A DNA stretch of 64,000 nt, from assembly GCF_030944625.1 (NCBI RefSeq), contig NZ_JAUSXY010000001.1, positions 744,001 to 808,000 of the forward strand. The letters run 5' to 3'. Made by a program: the position numbers and the translations under genes. The notes below the pieces were generated by a model. That model had not been told where the DNA came from. It searched no databases and saw only the letters and a program-made list of their open reading frames with translations. The DNA is from Arthrobacter sp. SLBN-112. GTDB lineage: Bacteria; Actinomycetota; Actinomycetes; Actinomycetales; Micrococcaceae. Positions 37,787-45,164 of the stretch are shown here, piece after piece (position 1 is the first letter of the stretch; every line of letters begins with the position of its first letter).

Positions 37787-39682
37787 GTGGATAACCGGCG
37801 TGTCCTGAGCGGCCGCTACGAACTCGGCGGCCTTATTGGCCGCGGCGGCATGGCTGATGTCTACCGGGGAACCGATACCCGCCTCGGCAGGACGGTGGCC
37901 ATCAAGCTGCTCCGCCCCGACATGGCCAGGGACCCCCAGTTCCAGGCACGGTTCAAGCGCGAGGCCCAGGCGGTGGCTGCCCTGAACCACCCGGCCATCG
38001 TTGCCATCTTCGATACCGGTGAACACCTGGTCCACGACGGCTCCGCCGAGGACGTGCGGATGCCCTACATCGTGATGGAATTCGTTGAGGGCAAGACCCT
38101 GCGCGATATGATCCGCGCCAAGGAAGTGACCATCGATCACGCCATCGATTACTGCCTGGGTGTCCTCGGGGCCCTGGAATACAGCCATAAGGCCGGGATC
38201 GTGCACCGGGACATCAAACCGGCCAACGTGATGTACTGCCCGGGTACCAATTCGGTGAAGGTGATGGACTTCGGCATCGCCCGGGCCATCGCTGACTCCT
38301 CCGCCACCATGACCCAGACCCAGGCGGTGGTCGGCACCGCGCAATACCTCTCTCCGGAGCAGGCCAGGGGCGAAACCGTCGACGCCCGCAGCGACCTCTA
38401 CTCCGCCGCGTGCCTGCTCTATGAAATGCTGACATCCCGGCCGCCGTTCGTCGGGGACAGCCCGGTATCCGTGGCCTACCAGCATGTTCGGGAGATTGCC
38501 GAGCCACCCAGCAGCCTGAACCCCGACGTTTCTCCGGCACTGGACACGGTCATCGCCAAGGCCCTGCAGAAGAACCGCGATGACAGGTTCCAGGATGCCG
38601 CAGCCTTCCGGCGTGCCCTGCGGGCCGCGAAGGCCGGCGTAGCCGTGCCGGCCGTGGCGGCTTCGGAGGCGCCCACCGATCCCAACGATCACGTTCCGGA
38701 CTCGCAGCCGCGCACCGAGGCTTTCGCTGCATCCGGCACAAGCTTCCTGGATGATGCTCCCACCGGACGGCTGGCTGCGGCCGGCATGTACGACGACGCC
38801 AGCGCCGGTCCGCTGGAACTGGCGGACGCGCACACAGCGGCTGAGCCCCTTCCGCTTGGCCTCCCTCCGGAACGCGAGCCAAGCCGGCGGCAGAAGTCAC
38901 GTCGTCGTGCGTGGATTGCCACTCTGGTGATCTTCACCCTGCTTGTCCTGGCGGGAGCCGGCCTCTGGCTTTACGAAACGGTCAACCGGCCCGCACCCGT
39001 GGCCAAGGTGCAGATTCCCTCGGTGGCGGCCATGACGGAAAGTGCCGCGCTGCAGACGCTGTACAACGCGAACCTGCGTCCCAAGATCACGCGGTCGCAG
39101 AACGATACCGTGGCCAAGGGAACGGCCATCGGCACCGATCCTTCGGCAGGGGCGTCCCTGGATCCGGGTGCCGAGGTGGTCCTCAATGTTTCCGATGGGC
39201 CGAGCTCGGTGAAGATTCCGGACAGCCTGCCGGGCAAGACCGAGGCTGCCGCACGGGACATCCTTCGCCAGGTGGGCCTGGTGGGTGCACCGTCAACCAC
39301 CACGGCCAACAGCGCCACGGTGCCCGCCGGGATTGTCATTACGTCGAACCCGGCCCCCGGGCAGAGCGTCGGGGTGGGCACCAGCGTCGAGCTGGTGGTC
39401 TCCACAGGCAAGGTAGTGGTTCCGGAACTGCGGGGCCTTTCACGCGAAGAGGCCGAGGCCGCGCTGAAGGGGATCGGCTTGGTCCCCTTGGTGGTGGAGG
39501 TGGAGAACTCCCAGGTGGAGCCGGGCAAGGTGACGGATCAAAGCGACCCCGTCAACGCCGCCGTCGAGCAGGGAAAGACCATCACGGTGGTGGTTGCGAA
39601 GGCTCCTGCCCCGGCGCCATCGCCGTCTCCGACGCCGGGCCCCACCGACACGCCCACGCCGAAGCCCACCAAGAAAGGCTGA
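37787..39682 (+). CDS. pknB: Ser/Thr protein kinase PknB with three PASTA domains
   Basis: About 631 residues. GTG at 37787 is chosen because GGAGGA lies 10 bases upstream and the frame then begins with the normal VLSGRYELGGLIGRGG; GTG at 37739 is the alternative. The kinase domain (to about 275) has HRDIKPAN, DFGIAR and GTAQYLSPEQ. After one membrane helix there are three PASTA repeats (beginning QIPSVAAMT, KIPDSLPGKT and VVPELRGLSREE), which in homologues sense muropeptides or lipid II. A Pro/Thr tail ends the protein. The PASTA count is lower than the four usual in mycobacterial PknB. Confidence 0.92.
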   Translation: MDNRRVLSGRYELGGLIGRGGMADVYRGTDTRLGRTVAIKLLRPDMARDPQFQARFKREAQAVAALNHPAIVAIFDTGEHLVHDGSAEDVRMPYIVMEFVEGKTLRDMIRAKEVTIDHAIDYCLGVLGALEYSHKAGIVHRDIKPANVMYCPGTNSVKVMDFGIARAIADSSATMTQTQAVVGTAQYLSPEQARGETVDARSDLYSAACLLYEMLTSRPPFVGDSPVSVAYQHVREIAEPPSSLNPDVSPALDTVIAKALQKNRDDRFQDAAAFRRALRAAKAGVAVPAVAASEAPTDPNDHVPDSQPRTEAFAASGTSFLDDAPTGRLAAAGMYDDASAGPLELADAHTAAEPLPLGLPPEREPSRRQKSRRRAWIATLVIFTLLVLAGAGLWLYETVNRPAPVAKVQIPSVAAMTESAALQTLYNANLRPKITRSQNDTVAKGTAIGTDPSAGASLDPGAEVVLNVSDGPSSVKIPDSLPGKTEAAARDILRQVGLVGAPSTTTANSATVPAGIVITSNPAPGQSVGVGTSVELVVSTGKVVVPELRGLSREEAEAALKGIGLVPLVVEVENSQVEPGKVTDQSDPVNAAVEQGKTITVVVAKAPAPAPSPSPTPGPTDTPTPKPTKKG

Positions 39683-39700
39683 GCCCGCCTGGCGTGCCCG

Positions 39701-40342
39701 TTAGTGCTGGATGAGCGGGCTGAGCTTCGCCGCACGCGCGGCGGCGCCCTTCATGCCCAGGGACTCCAGCCAGTTGCCGAGCATCTGGTACCCGCCCTCG
39801 GTGAGGACCGATTCGGGATGGAACTGGACGCCGCAGAGCGGTGCGGTCTTGTGCTGCAGTCCCATGACCACGCCGGAAGCGGTTTGTGCCGTAACCTCCA
39901 GGACATCGGGGATGGATTCCCGGACCGCTGCCAGCGAGTGGTAGCGGGTGGCCGTAATGGGGGAGGGGAGGCCGGCGAACACGCTGGTGCCGATGTGCTC
40001 CACCTGGGAGGTCTTGCCGTGCATCAGCTCCGGGGCGTGGGTCACGGTGCCGCCGAACGCTTCCGCCAGTGCCTGGTGGCCCAGGCACACTCCGAACATC
40101 GGAACACTGTGTTCACCGCACCACTTGATCAGCTCGATGCAGACGCCTGCCTCGGCGGGGTTGCCGGGTCCGGGTGAGATCAGGACGCCGTCCCTGGCGC
40201 CGGCGAGTTCGATCGCCTCTGCAAGGGTGACGTCGTCGTTCCGCACCACCGTGGTCTCGGCGCCGAGCTCCTGGAGGTAGCCCACCAGGGTGTAGACGAA
40301 GCTGTCATAGTTATCCACTACGAGGATCTTGGTTGTGGTCAT
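39701..40342 (-). CDS. pabA: Aminodeoxychorismate/anthranilate synthase glutamine amidotransferase component
   Basis: 213 residues, class I glutamine amidotransferase. ILVVDNYDSFVYTLVGYL, SPGPGNP, FGVCLGHQAL (catalytic Cys) and FHPES (His, Glu) are complete. It supplies ammonia to chorismate for folate or tryptophan; the partner subunit is not in this window. The ATG overlaps the stop of the small membrane protein gene upstream (ATGA). The position beside pknB is conserved in actinobacteria, where it is called trpG or pabA. Confidence 0.9.
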   Translation of the reverse strand: MTTTKILVVDNYDSFVYTLVGYLQELGAETTVVRNDDVTLAEAIELAGARDGVLISPGPGNPAEAGVCIELIKWCGEHSVPMFGVCLGHQALAEAFGGTVTHAPELMHGKTSQVEHIGTSVFAGLPSPITATRYHSLAAVRESIPDVLEVTAQTASGVVMGLQHKTAPLCGVQFHPESVLTEGGYQMLGNWLESLGMKGAAARAAKLSPLIQH

Positions 40343-40509
40343 GGCTGGTCTGCGGAACCAATCGTCGAGTCGGTGAATTGGGTGAAGTGGGACATCCAGG
40401 GGAAAAGGAACTGGACCAGCAATACCAGGGCAATTGCGATCAGTACCAACGAGAAGACAATCCTCAGCCAGAGCGGGCCGGGGAGGTGGCGGAAGATCCA
40501 GGCGTACAC
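40339..40509 (-). CDS. Small membrane protein (56 residues) between sortase and pabA
   Basis: GTG at 40507-40509 directly follows the sortase stop (40512), and its TGA overlaps the pabA ATG, so the three genes are translationally coupled. The peptide begins MYAWIFRHLPGPLWLR, has one hydrophobic helix (about 17-40, IVFSLVLIAIALVLLVQFLF) and a short polar C terminus. Overlaps at both ends and an N terminus typical of a membrane anchor support it as real. A membrane protein gene in this place is seen in other actinobacterial pkn clusters. Function unknown. Confidence 0.75.
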   Translation of the reverse strand: MYAWIFRHLPGPLWLRIVFSLVLIAIALVLLVQFLFPWMSHFTQFTDSTIGSADQP

Positions 40510-40511
40510 GG

Positions 40512-41306
40512 TCAGCCCTTTCCAGTGGCGGCTGCAACCTGTGCCGCGATCTCACTGGGCGGGCCTGCGGACGCCGGACGCCAACTCTCCAGCAGGGCGT
40601 AGGCGATGATGCGTTCTTCGGCGCCGAAACGGGGGTTGCAGCTGGTCATGGTCAGGTAACTTTCGGTCGGTGCCACGCCCGGCTGGGTGGGCACCGGTTC
40701 CAGGACGTCGGTGCGGGAGGGCAGGACTATCTGGTTGTTCCGGAAAACGTAGACATAGAAACCGTCCCTGGTCTGGACGTAGATCTTGTCGCCGGGCACC
40801 AGCGTGTGGATGTTGTCCAACACCGCGCCGTGCGTCTGGCGGTGGCCTGCCACGGCAAAATTGCCCACGGCCCCGGGCATGGCCGTGTTGCTGTAGTGGC
40901 CAAGCCCCAAGGTGTCCAGCACATCCTGGCTGGTCCCCTGCACGATCGGACGGGTGTAGGTGGCGCCGAACCGGGGGATGTACATGATGCCGATCGTGCC
41001 GGCATGGCCGGGGGCCGTTCCCACCACCGGCTTTCCGAAGTCTTCACCGGCGGCTGGCGGCACGGCTGGTGCCGTGGCTGCCGGGGACGGTGCGGCGGTG
41101 CTGAGGTCCTGGGCGAATTCCTTGATGACCTGGCTCTGCTTGGCGTCAGATTCAACATTGGTCCACCACAGTTGCCATGCCACAAAGAGCAGGAGGATGA
41201 CGCCGGCGGTGATCAGCAGTTCGCCGATGACCTGGATGGTTCCGCGCAGCAGGGAGCCACGGGGTGCGGTCGGGGCCACAGGCCCGGCCTTCTCCTGCAA
41301 TACCAC
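40512..41306 (-). CDS. Class E sortase
   Basis: About 264 residues from the GTG at 41306, which follows GGAGGAG. A short cytoplasmic part, one membrane helix (about 22-42) and a Pro/Ala linker lead to the sortase domain: GTIGIMYIPRFG, AVAGHRQTHG (His), TMTSCNP (Cys) and EERIIAYA (Arg) form the catalytic triad. It cleaves sorting signals on exported proteins. No sortase substrate lies beside it. Class E sortases typically recognise an LAXTG motif (family knowledge). Confidence 0.88.
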   Translation of the reverse strand: MVLQEKAGPVAPTAPRGSLLRGTIQVIGELLITAGVILLLFVAWQLWWTNVESDAKQSQVIKEFAQDLSTAAPSPAATAPAVPPAAGEDFGKPVVGTAPGHAGTIGIMYIPRFGATYTRPIVQGTSQDVLDTLGLGHYSNTAMPGAVGNFAVAGHRQTHGAVLDNIHTLVPGDKIYVQTRDGFYVYVFRNNQIVLPSRTDVLEPVPTQPGVAPTESYLTMTSCNPRFGAEERIIAYALLESWRPASAGPPSEIAAQVAAATGKG

Positions 41307-41479
41307 GCGTTCTCCTCCGGGCGTCCACCCCGGGCACCGGGTGCCCATCAACTGCGGCTAGAATTGGCTGCTAGTAAGAATCCAGATTTGACCAAGATCG
41401 CGCAGACCGCTGGCAATTTCCTTCTTGCAGGATATCAAGCCCGGACCGCCGAGCTTGCCCAGCCCGCCAAGGAGAGCCC

Positions 41480-41731
41480 GTGCCCGAGTCGAAACCTCGC
41501 AAGAAGACCGCCAGCGCCGCCCGGCCGGCTTCCACTGAGGCCTACAAGCCCAACCCCGTGTGGTTTAAACCGGTGATGTTCGGCCTGATGATCATTGGCC
41601 TCTTTTGGATCATTACGTTCTATATCAGTGAGGGACGCTTCCCGGTCCAGGCGTGGCAGTCATGGAACATCGTGGCGGGCTTCGGCATTGCCATCGTGGG
41701 ATTCCTGATGACCACCCGCTGGCGTTCCTGA
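41480..41731 (+). CDS. crgA: Cell division protein CrgA
   Basis: 83 residues, GTG start after AAGGAGA. A basic N terminus (ESKPRKKTASAARPA) precedes NPVWFKPVMFGLMIIGLFWII and a second helix IVAGFGIAIVGFLMTTRW, the two-helix layout of CrgA. It interacts with FtsZ, FtsQ, FtsI and PBPs at the septum. Divergent from the sortase gene. Confidence 0.93.
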   Translation: MPESKPRKKTASAARPASTEAYKPNPVWFKPVMFGLMIIGLFWIITFYISEGRFPVQAWQSWNIVAGFGIAIVGFLMTTRWRS

Positions 41732-41786
41732 CGCGTTCGCAAAGCTTCTTCCGAGGAGGATCCAGCTGTCTCCCGATTCGGCCGGC

Positions 41787-42371
41787 GTGATCATTGGCGA
41801 CGACGGCCTGGCACGGCCCGCGTGGGCCTCCACCGACCCGTTGATGCGTAACTACTACGACCAGGAGTGGGGGCTGCCCGTCACGGACGAGCAAGGCCTC
41901 TACGAACGTATCTGCCTGGAAGGATTCCAGGCAGGACTCTCCTGGGCCACCATCCTGCGCAAGCGTCCCGCTTTCCGTGCCGCCTTTGCCGGCTTCGATC
42001 CCGACGCCGTGGCCTTATTCGGCGCCGCGGACGTGGAACGGCTTCTGCAGGACCCGGGCATCATCAGGAACCGGTTGAAGATCCATGCCGCCGTCAAGAA
42101 CGCCCGGGCCACCCTGGAGCTTCGGAACGACGGCGGGCTGGTGGACTTTGTGTGGAGTTTCCGCCCGGTGAGTACTCCCCGCCCCCGCGTGGCGGCGGAC
42201 ATCCCTACCCAGTCAGCGGAGTCGGTTGCGTTGTCCAAGGCGCTGCGGAAGCGGGGTTTCTCGTTCGTTGGCCCCACCACCATGTTCGCCTTGATGGAAG
42301 CCGTGGGAATAGTGGATACGCACCTCCTGGCGAGCCACCGGCGGGGTTCCTCCGGAATCTGGACCGACTAG
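41787..42371 (+). CDS. tag: DNA-3-methyladenine glycosylase I, lacking most zinc ligands
   Basis: 194 residues from GTG 41787. A GAGGAGG ribosome site lies near 41753, 28 bases upstream of that GTG, and an in-frame CTG at 41766 sits at a better distance, so the true start may be earlier. DPLMRNYYDQEWGLPV, ICLEGFQAGLSW (the catalytic Glu region), PGIIRNRLKIHAAVKNARA and KRGFSFVGPTTMFALMEAVG are firm Tag signatures. The E. coli zinc snap is Cys4, His17, His175 and Cys179; here the corresponding residues appear to be Ala, Tyr, His and Ser. It excises 3-methyladenine in base-excision repair. Confidence 0.85.
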   Translation: MIIGDDGLARPAWASTDPLMRNYYDQEWGLPVTDEQGLYERICLEGFQAGLSWATILRKRPAFRAAFAGFDPDAVALFGAADVERLLQDPGIIRNRLKIHAAVKNARATLELRNDGGLVDFVWSFRPVSTPRPRVAADIPTQSAESVALSKALRKRGFSFVGPTTMFALMEAVGIVDTHLLASHRRGSSGIWTD

Positions 42372-42413
42372 CGCGGCGCAGGCCGCTCCGGGCCTGTCCC
42401 CAACTGTTGGGAA

Positions 42414-42543
42414 GGTTATCAACAGTGTGGATAACCGGGCCAGTTCCTTTCCCCCGTGGCCGCCTGTGCCGCCCCGACGCCCAATATCGCGGAAATTTGC
42501 CCGGCAGATGTGGTTATTAACAGTGTGGAATACCTGTGGATAA
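42414..42543. promoter_or_regulatory. DnaA-box cluster A (head-to-head pairs)
   Basis: Between tag and the AhpD-like gene: TTATCAACA (42416-42424) and TGTGGATAA (42426-42434) face each other across one base; TTATTAACA (42514-42522) and TGTGGAATA (42524-42532) form a second pair with a one-base spacer; a perfect single box TGTGGATAA lies at 42535-42543. Consensus boxes are TTATCCACA or its complement. No gene needs a promoter with such sites here; tag and the AhpD-like gene converge. Confidence 0.78.
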
Positions 42544-42567
42544 CTACCGTGCCGGACGTATCCGGTG

Positions 42568-43035
42568 CTAGGGACGGCTGCGCCGGACAGGGTGGTGGCT
42601 GGTGATGGACACCCTGTTGAAGGCATTCATGGTCACCGCCACCCAACTCACCGCGGAAAATTCGTCTGGAGTAAGGCATTGCCGCGCAAATGCCTCTTCC
42701 CTTTCCCGTGACCCCGGGTCGGGGAGTTCGGTAATGCTTTCCACCAATGCCAGCGCGGCCCGTTCCTTGTCCGTGAACAGGGCAGTGTCGCGCCATGCCG
42801 GCAGCACAGCGAGCCGCTGTGGACTTTCCCCGGCCTCAGTGGCCTTCCGTACGTGCAGGTCCAGGCAGTAGGCACAGCCGTTGATCTGGGAGATCCGCAC
42901 ATTGAGGAGCTCCAGCAGGCCTGTCCCCAATCCCGCGGCTTCCGCTGCTTCCTGCACCTTCAGTCCGAGGCCGCTGATCGCCCTCCACAGGGCAGGGTGC
43001 TGCTTGTCCAGGTACAGGTGCTCGGTGACGCTCAC
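42568..43035 (-). CDS. AhpD-like carboxymuconolactone decarboxylase family protein
   Basis: About 155 residues from the GTG at 43035 (AGAAGGAC upstream). The CxxC-plus-His motif is present in NGCAYCLDLHVRKA, as in AhpD alkylhydroperoxidases, where the Cys pair reduces peroxide. The preceding VRISQINGC and following DTALFTDKERAALALVE are typical. It lies alone between two clusters of DnaA boxes and converges with tag. The substrate is unknown. Confidence 0.84.
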   Translation of the reverse strand: MSVTEHLYLDKQHPALWRAISGLGLKVQEAAEAAGLGTGLLELLNVRISQINGCAYCLDLHVRKATEAGESPQRLAVLPAWRDTALFTDKERAALALVESITELPDPGSREREEAFARQCLTPDEFSAVSWVAVTMNAFNRVSITSHHPVRRSRP

Positions 43036-43142
43036 GGGAGTCCTTCTCGATAGAACGGCTGGGCAGGGAACCATCATAGACAGAGGCATCGGAGGCACCG
43101 GCAGGGCCCTTTATGCACTTAACAACATCCGGATACCCACAA

Positions 43143-43516
43143 GTTATCCACAACTGTGGGTAACGGCGTGGAAATCGGGCCGCGACGGGCCGTTTGGCCT
43201 ACTCTCAGCGCAGATTCCGGGTAGGAAACTACAGTGCTGTTACTTATTAACAGTGTGCATAAGGCTGTCAATAAGTACTGGAAAAGCACCAAATACGGGC
43301 TCTCCGGGCCCCATTCCGGGGTAAATATCCACAGAGGGGGCCAGAATCGTCCGCTTATCCACTTACACACACCCGTATCCCCACAGGTTATCCACAGGTG
43401 TGGAGAAATCGGGGGTATCCGGCCCGGTTGGGGAAATCGAAGGCCAAGGGACGGGAAACAGCATCTGAACTACACGTATGTAAGTTACCAACACTGTGGA
43501 TAAGACCTGTGGAAAA
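43143..43516. promoter_or_regulatory. DnaA-box cluster B (four head-to-head pairs plus singles)
   Basis: Within the 540-base gap 43036-43575 between the AhpD-like and rhomboid genes. Pairs: TTATCCACA/TGTGGGTAA (43144-43152, 43155-43163), TTATTAACA/TGTGCATAA (43244-43252, 43254-43262), TTATCCACA/TGTGGAGAA (43388-43396, 43399-43407), TTACCAACA/TGTGGATAA (43485-43493, 43495-43503). Singles: ATATCCACA (43325-43333), TTATCCACT (43355-43363), TGTGGAAAA (43508-43516). Two stretches, about 43242-43300 and 43468-43520, are unusually A/T-rich. No other gene or promoter accounts for them. Confidence 0.8.
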
Positions 43517-43520
43517 CAAA

Positions 43521-43551
43521 AAATGCCCGGCACCAAAGGTGCCGGGCATTT
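43521..43551 (-). terminator. Terminator after the rhomboid gene
   Basis: Long perfect stem with arms AAATGCCCGGCACC and GGTGCCGGGCATTT and a 3-base loop, 25 bases after the rhomboid stop. On the minus strand it ends in TTTTTTGTTTTCC, a good T-tract. Confidence 0.88.
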
Positions 43552-43575
43552 AGGCTGCTGGTGTATCTAGCGGAG

Positions 43576-44454
43576 CTACAGGGTGACCCGCACCCACGCC
43601 AGGGCAACAATCAGGACCACGACGGCGGCGAGCCCTGCGGCCTGGATGAGGCCCTGTCGGGGTCCCCGTGGGGTGTAGGCCAGGACGGCTGCACAGAGGC
43701 CGCCGGTTATCAGTCCGCCCAGGTGGGCCTGCCAGGCGATCTGGGGGACCAGGAAGCCGATGACTCCATTGATGGCTATCAGCACCCAGAGCTGGCGGGT
43801 ATCGCCTCCGCGCTGGCGTTGGACCAGGAGCATGGCGCCGAAGAGGCCGAAGATCGCTCCGGACGCGCCCACCACCCCAAAGAGTTGCTGGCCGGGAACG
43901 TAGAGCGGTGTCAGCAGCAGGTATCCCACAGAACCGCCCAGGGCGGAGACAATGAACAGTGCAAGGAACCGCAGCCGGCCCAGCATTGGTTCCAGGGCCT
44001 GGCCGAAGATCCACAGCGTGTACATGTTGAGCAGGATGTGGAGGAGGTTGTCCGGTGAGTGCAGGAATGCGGAGGTGAGCATCCGCCATGGCTCGAACTC
44101 GCCGTACTTCGGTTCCGCGTAGATATTGGCAAAGGCCAGGGCCTGGTAGACACCCTGGTTGGGGATGAGGAACTGCAGGAGCTGAAGGACCGCGCAGACC
44201 GCAATGATGGCGAACGTCACCATCGGCCTGCCGGTGGCGACGGCTCCCCCGTAGACCGTCCGTACTTCCGGCGTCGTGCGTCGTGTTTCGTTGACACAGT
44301 CAACGCATTGGAATCCGACGGCGGCCGCCCGCTGGCAGTCCGGGCATGCCGGGCGGCCGCAGCGCTGGCAGCGCACGTAGGAGGGCCGGTCCGGGTGCCG
44401 GGGGCAGACCGGAACCTGCGCGGACGGCTCAGCCGACGGAATTCCGTAACTCAT
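43576..44454 (-). CDS. Rhomboid family intramembrane serine protease with N-terminal zinc-ribbon-like region
   Basis: 292 residues. The first 60 or so contain Cys/His pairs (CPRHPD, CQRCGRPACPDCQ, CVDC), a B-box/zinc-ribbon-like element. Six membrane helices follow, with the catalytic GASGAIFG (Ser) and WQAHLGG (His) and the loop AFLHSPDNLLHILLNMYTLW. It cleaves membrane proteins within the bilayer. It lies 9 bases after the cyclophilin gene on the same strand. Confidence 0.9.
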   Translation of the reverse strand: MSYGIPSAEPSAQVPVCPRHPDRPSYVRCQRCGRPACPDCQRAAAVGFQCVDCVNETRRTTPEVRTVYGGAVATGRPMVTFAIIAVCAVLQLLQFLIPNQGVYQALAFANIYAEPKYGEFEPWRMLTSAFLHSPDNLLHILLNMYTLWIFGQALEPMLGRLRFLALFIVSALGGSVGYLLLTPLYVPGQQLFGVVGASGAIFGLFGAMLLVQRQRGGDTRQLWVLIAINGVIGFLVPQIAWQAHLGGLITGGLCAAVLAYTPRGPRQGLIQAAGLAAVVVLIVALAWVRVTL

Positions 44455-44463
44455 GCTGTGGCG

Positions 44464-45009
44464 TTACAGCTTTTCGATGTCGATGCTGTTGATGGTGACA
44501 TCCTCCACGGGGCGGTCACCCATGCCGGTGCGGACGCCTTCGATAGCGTCGACGACCTTCTTGGATTCCTCGTCCGCCACCTCACCGAAGATGGTGTGCT
44601 TGCCCTGCAGCCAGTCGGTGGGAATGGTGGTGATGAAGAACTGTGAACCGTTGGTGCCCTTGCCCATCTGGATGCCGGCATTGGCCATGGCGAGCTTGTA
44701 GGGCTGGTTGAAGTTCAGTTCCGGGTGGATTTCGTCATCAAAGCGGTAGCCGGGGCCTCCGGTTCCGCGGCCCAGCGGGTCGCCGGCCTGGACCATGAAG
44801 TCCTTGATGATGCGGTGGAAGATGGTTCCGTTGTACAGCGGAGTGCCGGTCTTGTCCTCGCCGGATTCCGGGTGGGTCCAGGCCTGCTCGCCGGTGGCAA
44901 GGCCAACGAAGTTCTTGACCGTCTTGGGCGCGTGGTTGCCGAAGAGGTTAACTACGATGTCGCCGAGGCTGGTGTGGATGGTTGCTTTTGCAGTTGCGAT
45001 GGCAGTCAT
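44464..45009 (-). CDS. ppiA: Cyclophilin-type peptidyl-prolyl cis-trans isomerase
   Basis: 181 residues from the ATG at 45009. The catalytic segment FHRIIKDFMVQAGDP and NGSQFFITT, plus LQGKHTIFGEV, identify a cytoplasmic single-domain cyclophilin; there is no signal peptide. It catalyses proline isomerisation in folding. The place between gyrA and pknB is conserved in actinobacteria. Probably co-transcribed with the rhomboid gene. Confidence 0.93.
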   Translation of the reverse strand: MTAIATAKATIHTSLGDIVVNLFGNHAPKTVKNFVGLATGEQAWTHPESGEDKTGTPLYNGTIFHRIIKDFMVQAGDPLGRGTGGPGYRFDDEIHPELNFNQPYKLAMANAGIQMGKGTNGSQFFITTIPTDWLQGKHTIFGEVADEESKKVVDAIEGVRTGMGDRPVEDVTINSIDIEKL

Positions 45010-45164
45010 AAGCCTCATTCTTCCATGTCCCCTATGGGCGGCAACGGCTGCGGCGGCAGTTCCGCGCTGGGTGAAATCGACCTAAAATCCGCAGAGTGAA
45101 TAGCCCGGGCTGGTCCGGGCACGTAGGCTAGCGACAGAACCGTCACATTAATCGGGAGGTAGTT

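Noticed and set aside
41306..41480. Promoter hexamers between sortase and crgA
   Set aside because: TAGAAT at 41359 looks like a -10, but no -35 at a suitable distance could be found, so no promoter was called.
43036..43575. The 43-kb box cluster as the main chromosomal origin
   Set aside because: dnaA, dnaN, recF, gyrB and gyrA would all be transcribed against a rightward fork from 43 kb, whereas an origin at the dnaA region puts genes on both sides in the leading direction. Kept as an accessory DnaA-binding locus.
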